NCBI GenBank assembly: GCA_023424965.1
Contig: JAFADI010000071.1
Span: 1-43,503, forward strand
Origin: Bacillota bacterium
GTDB taxonomy: Bacteria > Bacillota > Clostridia > Acetivibrionales > JAFADI01
Reading direction: 5' to 3'
Length of the DNA: 43,503 bases
The position numbers and the translations under genes are program-made. The notes beneath the pieces are model-generated. The model saw only the letters and a program-made list of their open reading frames with translations, was not told the origin of the DNA and searched no databases. This document shows positions 24,091 to 34,145 of the stretch, piece by piece (position 1 is the first letter of the stretch; each line of letters begins with the position of its first letter).

Positions 24091-25599
24091 ATGGAAAATG
24101 AAGTAATACTAAAAATGGAGCACATATGTAAATCCTTTCCCGGGGTAAAGGCTCTGGACTGCGTGGACTTTGAGCTCAGGAAGGGTGAAGTTCATGCCTT
24201 ATGCGGAGAAAACGGGGCCGGAAAATCCACCTTGTTGAAAATTCTGACCGGTATGTACAGGAACGATAAGGGTGCTGTTTTAATTGAGGGCAGGGAAGTT
24301 AATTTCAAAAGCATCAGCGATGCCAAGCATCATGGGATAGGTGTAATACCCCAGGAGATACAAATGGCAGGTAAATTAAGCATTGCCGAGAATATATTCA
24401 TGGCAAAATATCCTGCTAAAATGGTTTTCTTTGTGGATTGGAAGAAGATGCAGAGCGATGCGGATAAAATGAAGCAAAAACTGGGAGAAATTACAGCCGC
24501 CATGAAACCGGGCAACCTTGTGGAAGGCATGAGTATGGGGCACAAGCAGCTGATAGAGATAATGAAGGCGTTATCTACGGAAGTAAAAATCCTTGCCTTT
24601 GATGAGCCCACATCCTCCCTTTCGGAGGAGGAAACCGAGCAATTGTTCAGGCTGATTGCAGATTTGAAGGCAAGAGGCATATCCATAATATATGTGAGTC
24701 ACAAGTTAAAAGAAATCTTCAGGATATGTGACAGGATTACCGTTTTAAAAGACGGGAAAAATGCGGGGACAAAGGAAATTAAGGAAACCGATATTTCGGA
24801 AGTAATAGGCATGATGGTTGGTAGAAACCTGGACCTTTTTGAAAAGAAACAGGTGGAGACAAAAAGGTTCAATGAAGCTGCACTGGAAGTAAGAGGGCTT
24901 TACAGCAGAAGCGGAATCAGGGATATAAGCTTCAAGCTGGGTAAGGGCGAAATCCTTGGAATGTTTGGAATCGTTGGCTCTGGCAGATCGGAAACAGCAA
25001 GGGCCATTTTCGGACTGGACAAACAAGCCAGGGGAGAGGTTTATTTGAAGGGTAAACGAATTTCCATAAACTCTCCTGAAGACGCAGTCAAAGCAAAAAT
25101 CGGATTTGTTACAGAAGACAGGCATGGGGAAGGGCTCGTTCTGAGGCATTCCATAAGATGGAATATAACATTGCCGTTTATCAGGAAGCTGTCAAAAATG
25201 GAGTTTATCAGCCACAGCCAGGAGAAGGGCATTTCAAGTAAATACATTGATACCCTGAGAATCAAAACACCCGGTGATGAGACGCTGGCAGAAAGCTTAA
25301 GCGGAGGCAACCAGCAGAAAATTGTCATTTCGAAATGGCTTGGGGCCGGATCGGAGATATTGATTTTTGATGAACCTACCAGAGGAATCGATGTGGGGGC
25401 AAAATCGGAAATTTACCGGCTGATAAGAAAGCTTGCCCAGGAAGGGAAGTCAATCATAATGATATCTTCGGAACTTCCTGAAATACTGGCATTAAGCGAC
25501 AGGATCCTGGTCTTCAGAGGTGGACGGATAGCTGCCGAGTTGGAAAATCAAGAATTGCTGACAGAAGAAGATATACTTAAACATGCCATTATACAGTGA
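24091..25599 (+). CDS. Sugar ABC transporter ATP-binding protein (RbsA/MglA/AraG family)
   Basis: 502 residues, two fused ATPase domains as usual for CUT2-family sugar importers. Domain 1 has Walker A GENGAGKST and Walker B ILAFDEPTSSL, with the signature degenerate (MSMGHKQ in place of LSGGQ-like). Domain 2 lacks a normal Walker A (GIVGSGRSE) but keeps signature LSGGNQQK and Walker B ILIFDEPTRGIDVG. That asymmetry is standard for the family. The start at 24091 matches family N-termini; a longer frame upstream runs through the hairpins. It overlaps nothing and is followed by the permease with a short gap. Confidence 0.9.
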   Translation: MENEVILKMEHICKSFPGVKALDCVDFELRKGEVHALCGENGAGKSTLLKILTGMYRNDKGAVLIEGREVNFKSISDAKHHGIGVIPQEIQMAGKLSIAENIFMAKYPAKMVFFVDWKKMQSDADKMKQKLGEITAAMKPGNLVEGMSMGHKQLIEIMKALSTEVKILAFDEPTSSLSEEETEQLFRLIADLKARGISIIYVSHKLKEIFRICDRITVLKDGKNAGTKEIKETDISEVIGMMVGRNLDLFEKKQVETKRFNEAALEVRGLYSRSGIRDISFKLGKGEILGMFGIVGSGRSETARAIFGLDKQARGEVYLKGKRISINSPEDAVKAKIGFVTEDRHGEGLVLRHSIRWNITLPFIRKLSKMEFISHSQEKGISSKYIDTLRIKTPGDETLAESLSGGNQQKIVISKWLGAGSEILIFDEPTRGIDVGAKSEIYRLIRKLAQEGKSIIMISSELPEILALSDRILVFRGGRIAAELENQELLTEEDILKHAIIQ

Positions 25600-25609
25600 G
25601 GTGCAGGAT

Positions 25610-26608
25610 ATGAAAAAAACAGATACTTGTTTCGTGGAAAATGAAGTGGCTAAAACCGGGGGCTCCACTGCTCAGAAGCTGCTTTCCTGGCTTAATAAAT
25701 CAATGATGCTGATTATTCTGGTTTTAACGGTGATTATTTTCAGCAGCTTGTCACCCTATTTTTTAACCCTGAAAAATCTTTATGCTGTTGGTCTGGATAT
25801 TTCTGTAATAGGAATCATTTGTATTGGTCAAACCCTTTGTATCCTGACACAGGGCTTCGACCTTTCCGTAGGCTATGTGGCTGCATTCTGCGGAATGCTT
25901 GTGGCATTCCTTTGCGGGAAGCTTGGCATTCCCTATGTGCCCGCCCTGCTTGTAGGACTTCTTGCAGGCGGGCTGGCAGGCTTCATCAATGGAATATTGA
26001 TCACAAAAGGCAGGATAAATGCCCTGATCACTACGCTTGCAACCGGCTACATGTTGATGGGAGGAGTAATTGTCCTGAGCAAAGGTTACTCAATTATCGT
26101 CAGTAGACCCGAATTCATACTTATAGGTACGACAAAAGTTTACGGTATTCCGCTGCCGTTGATTGTCCTGCTGCTATTATACGGCGTATTCCATATAATT
26201 CTCACACACACGGTCCTTGGAAGGCAGATATACTGTGTGGGAGGGAACCCTTTGGCCGCAAGAATTGCCGGTATAAATACAGAGAAAACGCAGATTGTTG
26301 TTTATATCGTCAGTGGTGTTCTGGCAGCTTTTGCAGGCGTTGTACTGTCTTCAAGAATGGGTGCGGCCCAAACCTCAATCGGCAGCTCCTACGCCATGGA
26401 ATCAATTGCGGCTGCAGTACTGGGAGGTACTGTTCTGGCCGGAGGTGAAGGAAAGATGTCAGGTTCGCTGCTGGGTGTCGTAATCATCGGTATTCTTTCA
26501 AACGGCCTTATTATGCTGGGCATCGACCAGGCATACAGGAATATTGCTACAGGGCTTGTCCTTGTATTGGCGGTCCTGATGCAGAATGCCAATACAAGAA
26601 AAGTGTGA
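25610..26608 (+). CDS. Sugar ABC transporter permease (RbsC/AraH family)
   Basis: 332 residues with about nine to ten membrane helices. Family landmarks are present: 'LTLKNLYAVGLDISVIGIICIGQTLCILTQGFDLSVGYVAA', 'GRINALITTLATGYMLMGG', 'GRQIYCVGGNPLAARIAGIN' (coupling/EAA-like loop) and 'AAAVLGGTVLAGGEGKMSGSLLGV'. The start at 25610 follows GAGGTG by 6 bases; a longer frame from 25583 would overlap the ATPase end. Forms the importer with the two upstream gene products. Confidence 0.9.
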   Translation: MKKTDTCFVENEVAKTGGSTAQKLLSWLNKSMMLIILVLTVIIFSSLSPYFLTLKNLYAVGLDISVIGIICIGQTLCILTQGFDLSVGYVAAFCGMLVAFLCGKLGIPYVPALLVGLLAGGLAGFINGILITKGRINALITTLATGYMLMGGVIVLSKGYSIIVSRPEFILIGTTKVYGIPLPLIVLLLLYGVFHIILTHTVLGRQIYCVGGNPLAARIAGINTEKTQIVVYIVSGVLAAFAGVVLSSRMGAAQTSIGSSYAMESIAAAVLGGTVLAGGEGKMSGSLLGVVIIGILSNGLIMLGIDQAYRNIATGLVLVLAVLMQNANTRKV

Positions 26609-26668
26609 AGCAAGGAGAGTTAAAGTCCTGGGAATATGAAAATTTTAATAAAAGAAGGAGTGTAAAGC

Positions 26669-29600
26669 ATGTCAGATTCTAAATTAGTTCATGTAGCGAT
26701 TGAGAAAATGGTTATTCCGACGTATGTTCCCCCGGAACCGGAAGAAGTGCCAATGTATTCAGAATACCGTCAACATCAAGGTTCAACGGGTTATGCCTAT
26801 CCCAACAGAGTTACAATCTCGGTGGAGCGGCAGGAACTTACCGATAAGGAATATGAGGTCATCCGTCTGGAAAATCCATATATACGATTGCTGATCCTTC
26901 CCGAATTGGGTGGGAGGATTCTTGAAGGGTATGATAAAAAGACGGATTATAATTTCCTTTACCGCCATCACAGAATAAAGCCGGTCATTGTGGGTTCCTA
27001 CGGGTCATGGATTTCCGGGGGCATGGAATTTAACTACCCGTTTCATCATCGTCCATCTACTTTCATGCCTGTGGATTACACTGTCGAGGAAGAGGCGGAT
27101 GGTTCTGTAACCGTATGGCTGTCCGAGGCATCTCCGTCTCCGGGGCAATACCGTTTAAAAGGAACGTTTGGAATTAAGCTGAGGCCGGATACTTCCTATT
27201 TGGAAACGAAAGTGAAGCTGGATAACCGCACGCCGATGGAGCATCCCTTTATGTGGTGGGAAAACGCCGGTGTTCATGTGAATTCTGAGTATCAGTTATT
27301 TTTCCCGCAAGATGTCCGTTATGTACATCATCATAATGATCGCCATCATGCAACTTTTCCGATCACAAAAGGGTGGTATGCCGTAGAAAATCACCCGGAG
27401 CCTGCAGATATCAGCTATCACAAAAATACGATAAAAGGAAACTCGTATTTTGCAGGTCCATCAAAATATGATTTTTTTGGTGGATATGACCATACGAAAG
27501 ATTGCGGGATCATTCATGTGGGAGATCATCATATAACCCCGGGAAAAAAGATGTTCCAGTGGGCATTAGAGGAGCTTGGAGACGCATGGAACAGTAATCT
27601 TACGGACTTCGACGGGGAACATGCCGAACTGATGGCGGGCTCTTATTCCGATGACCAGCCCGATTTTACATGGATCGCACCCTACGAGGTAAAATCCTTC
27701 TCTCAATACTGGTATCCCATCCATGGGATAAAAACGCCCGTATATGCCTCTTTGGATGCTGCCGTTGCCTTGGACCGCAATAAAAATAAAGTACGGGTTA
27801 TAACGACTTCCGCTGTTGAAGAAGCAAAACTGACAATAAAAAAAGCTGACAAAATCGTTTTTGAAGAAACGTTATCCCTGGCGCCGTCAGAGTTCAGGGA
27901 ATTTGACCTGGAACTGGAGGATAGCCGGTATTCTATTTGTTTTGTATCAAAAGCGGGGAAGGTCATGATTGACTATGCCGAAGACATACCGGACATTATC
28001 CGCATTCCGGCGGACAATACCGGGATTCCGACGCCTCATCAGCTAAAGACGCCGCAAGAGATTTATATTGCCGGCAGGCATATTGATCAATACAGAGATC
28101 CATCGTGGAAGGGAATTGAATATTTTAAGGTGGCTTTGGAAAGAGATCCGGATTACATTCCCGCATTGCTTGGTATGGCCGAGGATTGTTATAACAACGC
28201 ATTTTATGAAGAAGGCTTAAAGTATTTAAAGCGTGTAGAAAATGTTCAAAATGTTTATAACCAGAATCCGTCCGACGGAACTTACAGTCATTTTAAGGGC
28301 CTTTGCGAGTATGGGCTTCATCAGTATGACAAGGCATATGATAGCTTCTTTAAAGCATCGTGGAGCTATAATGCGATTGCAAGTGCAATGACCTTTATTT
28401 CTGCCATTGATTGCCGCAGAGGAAACTATGACAAGATGAAAGAACATGCGGTCCTGGCTTTAAAGAAAGAGGCGGATCACGCTATTGCCGGTTCCTATGC
28501 GGCGATTGCCGATTGGAAAGCAGGGAGGGAGGAAGAAGCATTAAAACGGATTGACGGGATTCTTGCAGCAGACAAGCTGGACCATCTTGCAAGATATGTG
28601 CGCATTCTTATTGCAAAAACGGCACTGGGCGATTTTTACCTCCTGTTGAACAGCAATCCGTCACAGACATGCATGGATATCGCATTTAATTTAATGGATG
28701 CCGGTCTCTATGAAGAGAGCATTCATCTGCTGCAGGGCTTGAAGGATTTGGGAAAGGCCTCTGCAATGGCATTGTATACGCTGGCTTATAATTATGAAAA
28801 GACAGGGGACCTGGAAAAAGCAGCGCAAAATCGAAGGCTTGCCGCATCGGAAAGGATTGTGGATATTTTTCCATACCGGCTTGAAGAAATCGATGTACTA
28901 AAGGCAGCCATTGATGCCGATTCTGCCGATGGGACCGCCATATATCTCTTAGGATGCCTGATGTATGACAAGAGGCACTATGAAGAGGCTTCGGATTTAT
29001 GGGAAAAAGCCACCAAAAGCATACCGGATTTCTATATCCCATACAGAAACCTGGCGATTGCATACTACAGCAAATTGAACAAGAGGCGGGAAGCCTTGCC
29101 TTTGCTGCTTAAAGCATGTGAGCTTAAACCGGGGGATGATGTTTTACTGAAAGAAACCAACTATGTTATGGCTAAGCTGGGCATCGACGGAAAAGAGCGG
29201 TTAAAATTTATCCTGGCGAATAAAAATGACAAAATTTCCGACAATCTGACGTGGGATCTGGCCAATGCCTACAGTAATGTGGGTGAATATGAAAATGCGC
29301 TGAAGGTTCTCGAAAATCATCAGTTTGTTGCTGCCGAATGCCAGGAAACCTATTTGACAGAAGCATATACGTTTGCAAATTGCGCATTGGGAAGACTGGC
29401 CCGAAAAGATGATGATCTTGAAAAGGCGTTGCTTCTTTTTAAGAAAGCACAGGTGATACCCGACAATTTCAGAGCCGGATGGTGGGATAAGCAGGCACTG
29501 TACTATGCAAGATACTTCGAAGCAGAGACTTTGATGGAGCTTGGACGTAAAGAGGAGGCCATAGAGGTTATAGGAAAGATTCTACCGTTTATCCATAGCG

Positions 29601-29944
29601 GTTATAGCCCATACATGGGGCCGGAGACAGATTACTATGTAGCCGCGGCTTTAAGGCTTGCCGGAGATGAGATTACGGCGGTAAATTATATGAGCCAGAT
29701 CGTCATGAAATGGGAAAAGGAAATAGAGCATGACATAGACAGGAAAATGATTCAGACATCACTTTACTGGTCCTATGTGGATGATGAAGCAAAGGTCTAT
29801 AAAGCATCGATTGTCGGGGCATTGGCCTATAGCAGATTATTCTTTAATGACAGGGAGGGCGCAAAAGAACTTTTCAAAAAGAGTCTGGCGCTGGATCCGG
29901 ATAATATCAAGGCGGTATTTGAACTGAAAATGCTGAACGCCTAG
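26669..29944 (+). CDS. DUF5107 domain plus TPR-repeat protein
   Basis: 1091 residues. The N-terminal ~330 residues are DUF5107-like, a galactose-mutarotase-type beta-sandwich: 'NPYIRLLILPELGGRILEGYDKKTDYNFLYRH', 'GSYGSWISGGMEFNYPFHHRP' and 'MEHPFMWWENAGVHV'. The rest (about 470-1090) is a long array of TPR helices, for example 'YEEASDLWEKATKSIPDFYIPYRNLAIAYYSK'. No signal peptide, so probably cytoplasmic. These proteins recur next to sugar-uptake genes, and the fold suggests carbohydrate binding or a carbohydrate-active enzyme; the reaction is not established. Good AAGGAGTG site. Probably co-transcribed with the transporter. Confidence 0.85.
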   Translation: MSDSKLVHVAIEKMVIPTYVPPEPEEVPMYSEYRQHQGSTGYAYPNRVTISVERQELTDKEYEVIRLENPYIRLLILPELGGRILEGYDKKTDYNFLYRHHRIKPVIVGSYGSWISGGMEFNYPFHHRPSTFMPVDYTVEEEADGSVTVWLSEASPSPGQYRLKGTFGIKLRPDTSYLETKVKLDNRTPMEHPFMWWENAGVHVNSEYQLFFPQDVRYVHHHNDRHHATFPITKGWYAVENHPEPADISYHKNTIKGNSYFAGPSKYDFFGGYDHTKDCGIIHVGDHHITPGKKMFQWALEELGDAWNSNLTDFDGEHAELMAGSYSDDQPDFTWIAPYEVKSFSQYWYPIHGIKTPVYASLDAAVALDRNKNKVRVITTSAVEEAKLTIKKADKIVFEETLSLAPSEFREFDLELEDSRYSICFVSKAGKVMIDYAEDIPDIIRIPADNTGIPTPHQLKTPQEIYIAGRHIDQYRDPSWKGIEYFKVALERDPDYIPALLGMAEDCYNNAFYEEGLKYLKRVENVQNVYNQNPSDGTYSHFKGLCEYGLHQYDKAYDSFFKASWSYNAIASAMTFISAIDCRRGNYDKMKEHAVLALKKEADHAIAGSYAAIADWKAGREEEALKRIDGILAADKLDHLARYVRILIAKTALGDFYLLLNSNPSQTCMDIAFNLMDAGLYEESIHLLQGLKDLGKASAMALYTLAYNYEKTGDLEKAAQNRRLAASERIVDIFPYRLEEIDVLKAAIDADSADGTAIYLLGCLMYDKRHYEEASDLWEKATKSIPDFYIPYRNLAIAYYSKLNKRREALPLLLKACELKPGDDVLLKETNYVMAKLGIDGKERLKFILANKNDKISDNLTWDLANAYSNVGEYENALKVLENHQFVAAECQETYLTEAYTFANCALGRLARKDDDLEKALLLFKKAQVIPDNFRAGWWDKQALYYARYFEAETLMELGRKEEAIEVIGKILPFIHSGYSPYMGPETDYYVAAALRLAGDEITAVNYMSQIVMKWEKEIEHDIDRKMIQTSLYWSYVDDEAKVYKASIVGALAYSRLFFNDREGAKELFKKSLALDPDNIKAVFELKMLNA

Positions 29945-29955
29945 CTTTTAAAACC

Positions 29956-30010
29956 AACGGGCAGCCCTTCGTTCCGACATTCATTCATAAGGGCTGCCTG
30001 TTCATTTATT
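29956..30010 (+). terminator. Hairpin, probable terminator after DUF5107 gene
   Basis: AACGGGCAGCCCTT (29956-29969) pairs with AAGGGCTGCCTGTT (29989-30002) over 14 bp with one wobble, followed by a modest CATTTATTAT tail. Termination may be partial, since a mutarotase-like gene follows. Confidence 0.6.
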
Positions 30011-30122
30011 ATATAAATTAGTGTTTTACAAAAAATGCTGGTGTTTATGCCGCCATCCTTAATTCAGCAATACCGGCATGAATATTTACCAGAATAAAAT
30101 AACTTTGCGGGAGGGTGTGGAT

Positions 30123-31067
30123 ATGGGGGCAAAGATATATGAATCAAACTATAAAGACCAGAAATGTCTGGCGATGGAAAGTGAAAAACTGATTGTGAAG
30201 GTTATTCCAAATTCCGGCGGGAAAATTCAATGCATTTATGACAAAGAAGGACAGAAAGAGCTGCTTTATCAGTCTCCCTGGGAGAAATACAGGGTATCCG
30301 CCTATGATACCTCCTATGGTGAAGGAGAATTCAGCGGTTTTGATGAAATGTTCCCCGCCATAAGCGAAGGTTATTATCCGTCAGGCCCATGGAAGGGCGC
30401 AAGAGTACCCGATCATGGAGAAGTGTGGTCCATTCCCTGGAGCGTCATTGATACCAATGCTTGTATTACGCTGGAAGTATACGGTGTCAGATTTCCGTAT
30501 CGCTTGAGAAGGAAAATAGAGTTTTCCGGAGAAAAGGGTGTAAGATTAAGTTATACTGCTGAAAACCTTTCGGATTTTGATTTTGAATTCATATGGGCCG
30601 CACATCCTCTGTTCAACTGCAGTGAGAACACCGTTATCGTACTGCCTGAGTCTGTCAGCAGCGTAATTAACACAGAGCCGTCGGTGCGCATGGGTGGATA
30701 TGGCAGGATACACCCATGGCCCATTACTCAGACCCCTGAGGGTGAAATGTATGATATGACAAGGGTAGCTCCCGAAAGCTCCCGTTTCTATGAAAAATAT
30801 TATGTATATGGAAAAATGCAGGAAGGCTGGTGTGGCCTGCAAGATACAAAGACAGGACGTTTCATAAAGTTGTCCTTCCCGGTTGACGTTGTCCCATACC
30901 TTGGAATGTGGATAAACGAAGGAGGTCTGGCAGGTGAATATAATATAGCTCCTGAGCCATGTACAGGGGCACCGGACAGGATCGACACAGCCAAGCAATG
31001 GGGCCAGGCGGCTGTTATAGCGCCCAAGTCGGAGTACGGCTGGCACCTCAGTATAACTGTCGGTTGA
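30123..31067 (+). CDS. Aldose 1-epimerase-like (galactose mutarotase fold) protein
   Basis: 314 residues from ATG at 30123, with GGAGGG 7 bases upstream; an earlier ATG at 30078 lacks such a site. Mutarotase-fold features: 'VIPNSGGKIQCIYDKEGQKELL', 'GEFSGFDEMFPAI', PDHGEVWSIPW and FIWAAHPLFN, where the two histidines correspond to the catalytic or substrate His of the family. No signal peptide. It probably converts or recognises sugars brought in by the transporter encoded upstream. Confidence 0.83.
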   Translation: MGAKIYESNYKDQKCLAMESEKLIVKVIPNSGGKIQCIYDKEGQKELLYQSPWEKYRVSAYDTSYGEGEFSGFDEMFPAISEGYYPSGPWKGARVPDHGEVWSIPWSVIDTNACITLEVYGVRFPYRLRRKIEFSGEKGVRLSYTAENLSDFDFEFIWAAHPLFNCSENTVIVLPESVSSVINTEPSVRMGGYGRIHPWPITQTPEGEMYDMTRVAPESSRFYEKYYVYGKMQEGWCGLQDTKTGRFIKLSFPVDVVPYLGMWINEGGLAGEYNIAPEPCTGAPDRIDTAKQWGQAAVIAPKSEYGWHLSITVG

Positions 31068-31169
31068 GCATACAATGGGATTGTTTTCAAAGGGGCAGGG
31101 CATTTGAAACTTTTGATCAATCCTCTTGCCTGTTTGTGAAAAACAGCTTTTATCTTCCAATTACAGGCG

Positions 31170-31198
31170 TTTACATAAAATGAAGTGTGGATTATAAT
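31170..31198 (+). promoter_or_regulatory. Sigma-A-type promoter of sensor operon
   Basis: TTTACA (31170-31175), a 17-base spacer and a perfect TATAAT (31193-31198), about 50 bases before the sensor binding-protein start. Confidence 0.8.
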
Positions 31199-31248
31199 CT
31201 ATTTAAGAAACACTCAGTAATGATACTTCCCGGAAAGGGGATTGCGCT

Positions 31249-32310
31249 GTGGCCCTTAATAAAAAAGTCCTGGCTGTATATATTATTTTAGGCACGTGTA
31301 TCCTGAGTTTTTTATCGCTGTACCTTTCCGGCTCTTTCCATAAAAGCGTGTCCGACGGCAAAGACTTGGCTGCCGACAAACAAACCGCCGTGCAGAAGAA
31401 TCCAAAAAGCAAGAAAGTCATCGGCGTTTCCGTAATGAATTACAAAAATGAGTACTGGTTGGACTTTATTGACGGCATAAAAGCGTTTTGCAGGGATAAT
31501 GCCATTGAGGTCAACCCTGTAAATGTCAATGACAACATTGATGAACAGGTGAAATCAATCGAAAAATTTGTTGTTGAGGATGTGGACGGTATCATTCTTG
31601 CTCCGATAAATGATACCGCATTGGAACCCATTGTGCATAAGTCCATGAGTGCCGGAATTAAAATCATAACCCATCACTATCTCAAGGAATTTAATGTTTT
31701 CCACTTTCCAAATGAGTATGACATTGGATTCATGGCGGGAAGGCAAATGGGAAAGCTGCTGAAGGAAAAGGATATAAAGGAACCAAAGCTGGCAATGCTT
31801 AAATATCCTGAGCTGGGCACGCTTATTGACAGGGAAAAGGGAATTGAAGACGGCCTGCGTGAATACGTGCCGAATACCACGATTATTGCAAAGCGCAAGG
31901 GACCGGACAGAGAATTGGGTGAGGCAGCCGCCGCGGATATTTTAAAGGATTACCCGGACATCAACGGCTTTGTGGGGATCAATGACAACGGGCTCATCGG
32001 AGCGCTCAAAGCTGCCGATCGGACAGGTGCTTCAAAAAGAGAAGATTTCCTGATTGTAGGCATCGGAGGAGATGCGCCGACACTGGAGCTTATCAAAAGA
32101 GGCACGGCTTTTAAAGCCACCGTATATATCGACCCCTGGATGAACGGATACAACGATGCAAGGTTCATGAAGGAGATGTTTGAGGGAAGGGATTACCACA
32201 ATAAGGTTGTTTATCTTTCTCCTCTGGAAGTAATCGATAGTTCCAATGTTGACCGGATAATACTGGAGAAGGATGCCCGTAAGAAGCTATCCGATGCAAA
32301 CTTGAGATAA
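31249..32310 (+). CDS. Membrane-anchored sugar-binding sensor protein (XylFII-like)
   Basis: 353 residues from a GTG. The N-terminal hydrophobic segment (about 6-26) has no lipobox cysteine and no obvious cleavage site, so it looks like a membrane anchor. Residues about 45-345 form a type-I periplasmic sugar-binding protein ('VIGVSVMNYKNEYWLDFIDGIKAFCRDN', 'VDGIILAPINDTALEPIV', 'DINGFVGINDNGLIGALKAA'). Next come a LytS-like kinase and a YesN regulator. This trio matches the known XylFII-LytS-YesN arrangement, where the anchored binding protein reports sugar to the kinase. Inferred job: sense the sugar moved by the transporter at 22857-26608. Confidence 0.85.
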   Translation: MALNKKVLAVYIILGTCILSFLSLYLSGSFHKSVSDGKDLAADKQTAVQKNPKSKKVIGVSVMNYKNEYWLDFIDGIKAFCRDNAIEVNPVNVNDNIDEQVKSIEKFVVEDVDGIILAPINDTALEPIVHKSMSAGIKIITHHYLKEFNVFHFPNEYDIGFMAGRQMGKLLKEKDIKEPKLAMLKYPELGTLIDREKGIEDGLREYVPNTTIIAKRKGPDRELGEAAAADILKDYPDINGFVGINDNGLIGALKAADRTGASKREDFLIVGIGGDAPTLELIKRGTAFKATVYIDPWMNGYNDARFMKEMFEGRDYHNKVVYLSPLEVIDSSNVDRIILEKDARKKLSDANLR

Positions 32311-32319
32311 AACAGAGGG

Positions 32320-34134
32320 GTGAAAATCGGGAAAATGTCAAAATGGATGCATTTGGCCGGATACTTTAAAAATATTAAAATACAGTACAAGCTCATCATA
32401 ATCTTCATGGTGCTTATCATTGTCCCCTTTTCAGTTATTGGCATTCTCTCCTACTACAAGTCTTCGGATATTATAATGAACGAAACGATAAACAACTCAA
32501 ACCTTATTGTCAGGCAAATATCCGACAAGATCGATTACAATATGAAGGAGATGGATAAAAATATACTGCTGTTCTTGTGGGGGACGCAGACCCAGAACAT
32601 ATTAAAATCCCACTTCTCGAAGGAGACCCTGTATAAAAGAAAAGAGAATCAAATGGAGCTTGAGGCCGCTACCCAGACCTTTCTGAACACAAGGCTGGAA
32701 ATTGATTCGGTTTATATATACCGCGAGGATGGTGATGAGTTTTACATTGATGATAGTCCGTATAAAATGGATATACGCAATAGAATCATTATGAAGCGCT
32801 CGAATATAACGGCTGAGGCTGAAAAGCACAACGGCGGGAACTGCTGGATGACCTGGAACCTTGACAAGGGTGTCATTTCCAGCGGCAGGATAATTTATGA
32901 TACGATCAACCTTACAAAGCTGGGACTGATTATTGTCAATATACAGGAACAGTACTTCCGGAGCATCTATGATAGGGTTCATTTGACACCAGCCAGCTTT
33001 TTCGTCATCAGGGACAAGAGCGGTGAGATCATATCCACAAATTCAGGCTTTAAAACCGAAGATACGAATAAGATCCTGAAAAATATCACGGTTGAGAAGA
33101 AGCGGGAAATGGAACTGATATCCAGTTCGACCGACGGGAACAAGTATTTTATTGCCAGGCAGACTTGTGAATTTACCGGATGGGAGGTCCTGGGCATTAT
33201 TCCTCAGGAAGAACTCTTCGGGGGTATTTCCCGGATCGGTTCCTGGATATTGCTGACCGGATTGATTTGCGGTGCCATATCTACCGTATTGCTTTTATTG
33301 CTTTCGTCCTATATACTTCAGCCTGTTAAAAGGCTGACCAGGTTGATGAAAAAGGTGGAGCAGGAGGACTTTTCCGTCAAAGCCGAGCCTGAAAGCAAGG
33401 ATGAGCTGGGCGAGCTGACAGTGGTCTTTAACAAAATGATCGAAAAAATACGCTACCTCATTGAGGAGGTATACCAGCAGAAAATTGTCAAGCAGGAGGC
33501 AGAATTCAAGCTGCTCCAGGCTCAAATCAATCCCCACTTCCTTTACAATACCCTTGACTCTATAAACTGGATCGCCAAAATGAACGGGGTTGAGGATATA
33601 AGCAAAATGGTTGTAGCCCTTGGACAGCTTATGCGGATAAGTGTTTCAAAGGGCAACCGCTTCATAACCCTGGAGCAGGAGCTGGAATACATCAACAATT
33701 ACCTTGTGATTCAAAAAATGAGGTACAGGGACAAATTCAAGGTACATGTGGAGGTGGGGGACAGCCTGAAGAAATGTATCGTGCCCAAGCTAATGCTTCA
33801 GCCTATTGTGGAAAATGCGCTGGTCCACGGCATTGAGAAAAAGATAGGTAAAGGGAATATTTATATAAGAGCGGTGGAAGACAACGGAAATCTTTTGCTT
33901 TCAATTGTGGATGATGGTGTAGGTATGGACAGGAATACCCTGGAGGATATTATGAAAAGGGAAAGCATCACGGCTGAGGAGAATACCGATTTCATCCATA
34001 CAGGTCTGGGAATGCCGAATGTTGATAAAAGGATTAAAATGATGTATGGAAACATGTTTGGCCTGAGGATCGACAGCGAGGCCGGCAAAGGTACTGAAGT
34101 TCATATATTGCTGCCGCTGAGATTTGAGATATAG
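32320..34134 (+). CDS. Sensor histidine kinase, LytS/YesM type
   Basis: About 604 residues. Membrane helix 1 (about 25-45), an extracellular Cache-like domain (about 50-300), membrane helix 2 (about 307-332), HAMP (about 330-385), then the His_kinase domain with 'LLQAQINPHFLYNTLDSINW' (phospho-His at about 406). The ATPase domain has VENALVHGIEKK and VDDGVGMD (N and G boxes). The start is uncertain: GTG at 32320 is too close to GAGGGG, and ATG at 32335 is also possible. Sits 9 bases after the sensor binding protein and 11 before the response regulator. Confidence 0.9.
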   Translation: MKIGKMSKWMHLAGYFKNIKIQYKLIIIFMVLIIVPFSVIGILSYYKSSDIIMNETINNSNLIVRQISDKIDYNMKEMDKNILLFLWGTQTQNILKSHFSKETLYKRKENQMELEAATQTFLNTRLEIDSVYIYREDGDEFYIDDSPYKMDIRNRIIMKRSNITAEAEKHNGGNCWMTWNLDKGVISSGRIIYDTINLTKLGLIIVNIQEQYFRSIYDRVHLTPASFFVIRDKSGEIISTNSGFKTEDTNKILKNITVEKKREMELISSSTDGNKYFIARQTCEFTGWEVLGIIPQEELFGGISRIGSWILLTGLICGAISTVLLLLLSSYILQPVKRLTRLMKKVEQEDFSVKAEPESKDELGELTVVFNKMIEKIRYLIEEVYQQKIVKQEAEFKLLQAQINPHFLYNTLDSINWIAKMNGVEDISKMVVALGQLMRISVSKGNRFITLEQELEYINNYLVIQKMRYRDKFKVHVEVGDSLKKCIVPKLMLQPIVENALVHGIEKKIGKGNIYIRAVEDNGNLLLSIVDDGVGMDRNTLEDIMKRESITAEENTDFIHTGLGMPNVDKRIKMMYGNMFGLRIDSEAGKGTEVHILLPLRFEI

Positions 34135-34145
34135 GGGGAAGGAAA

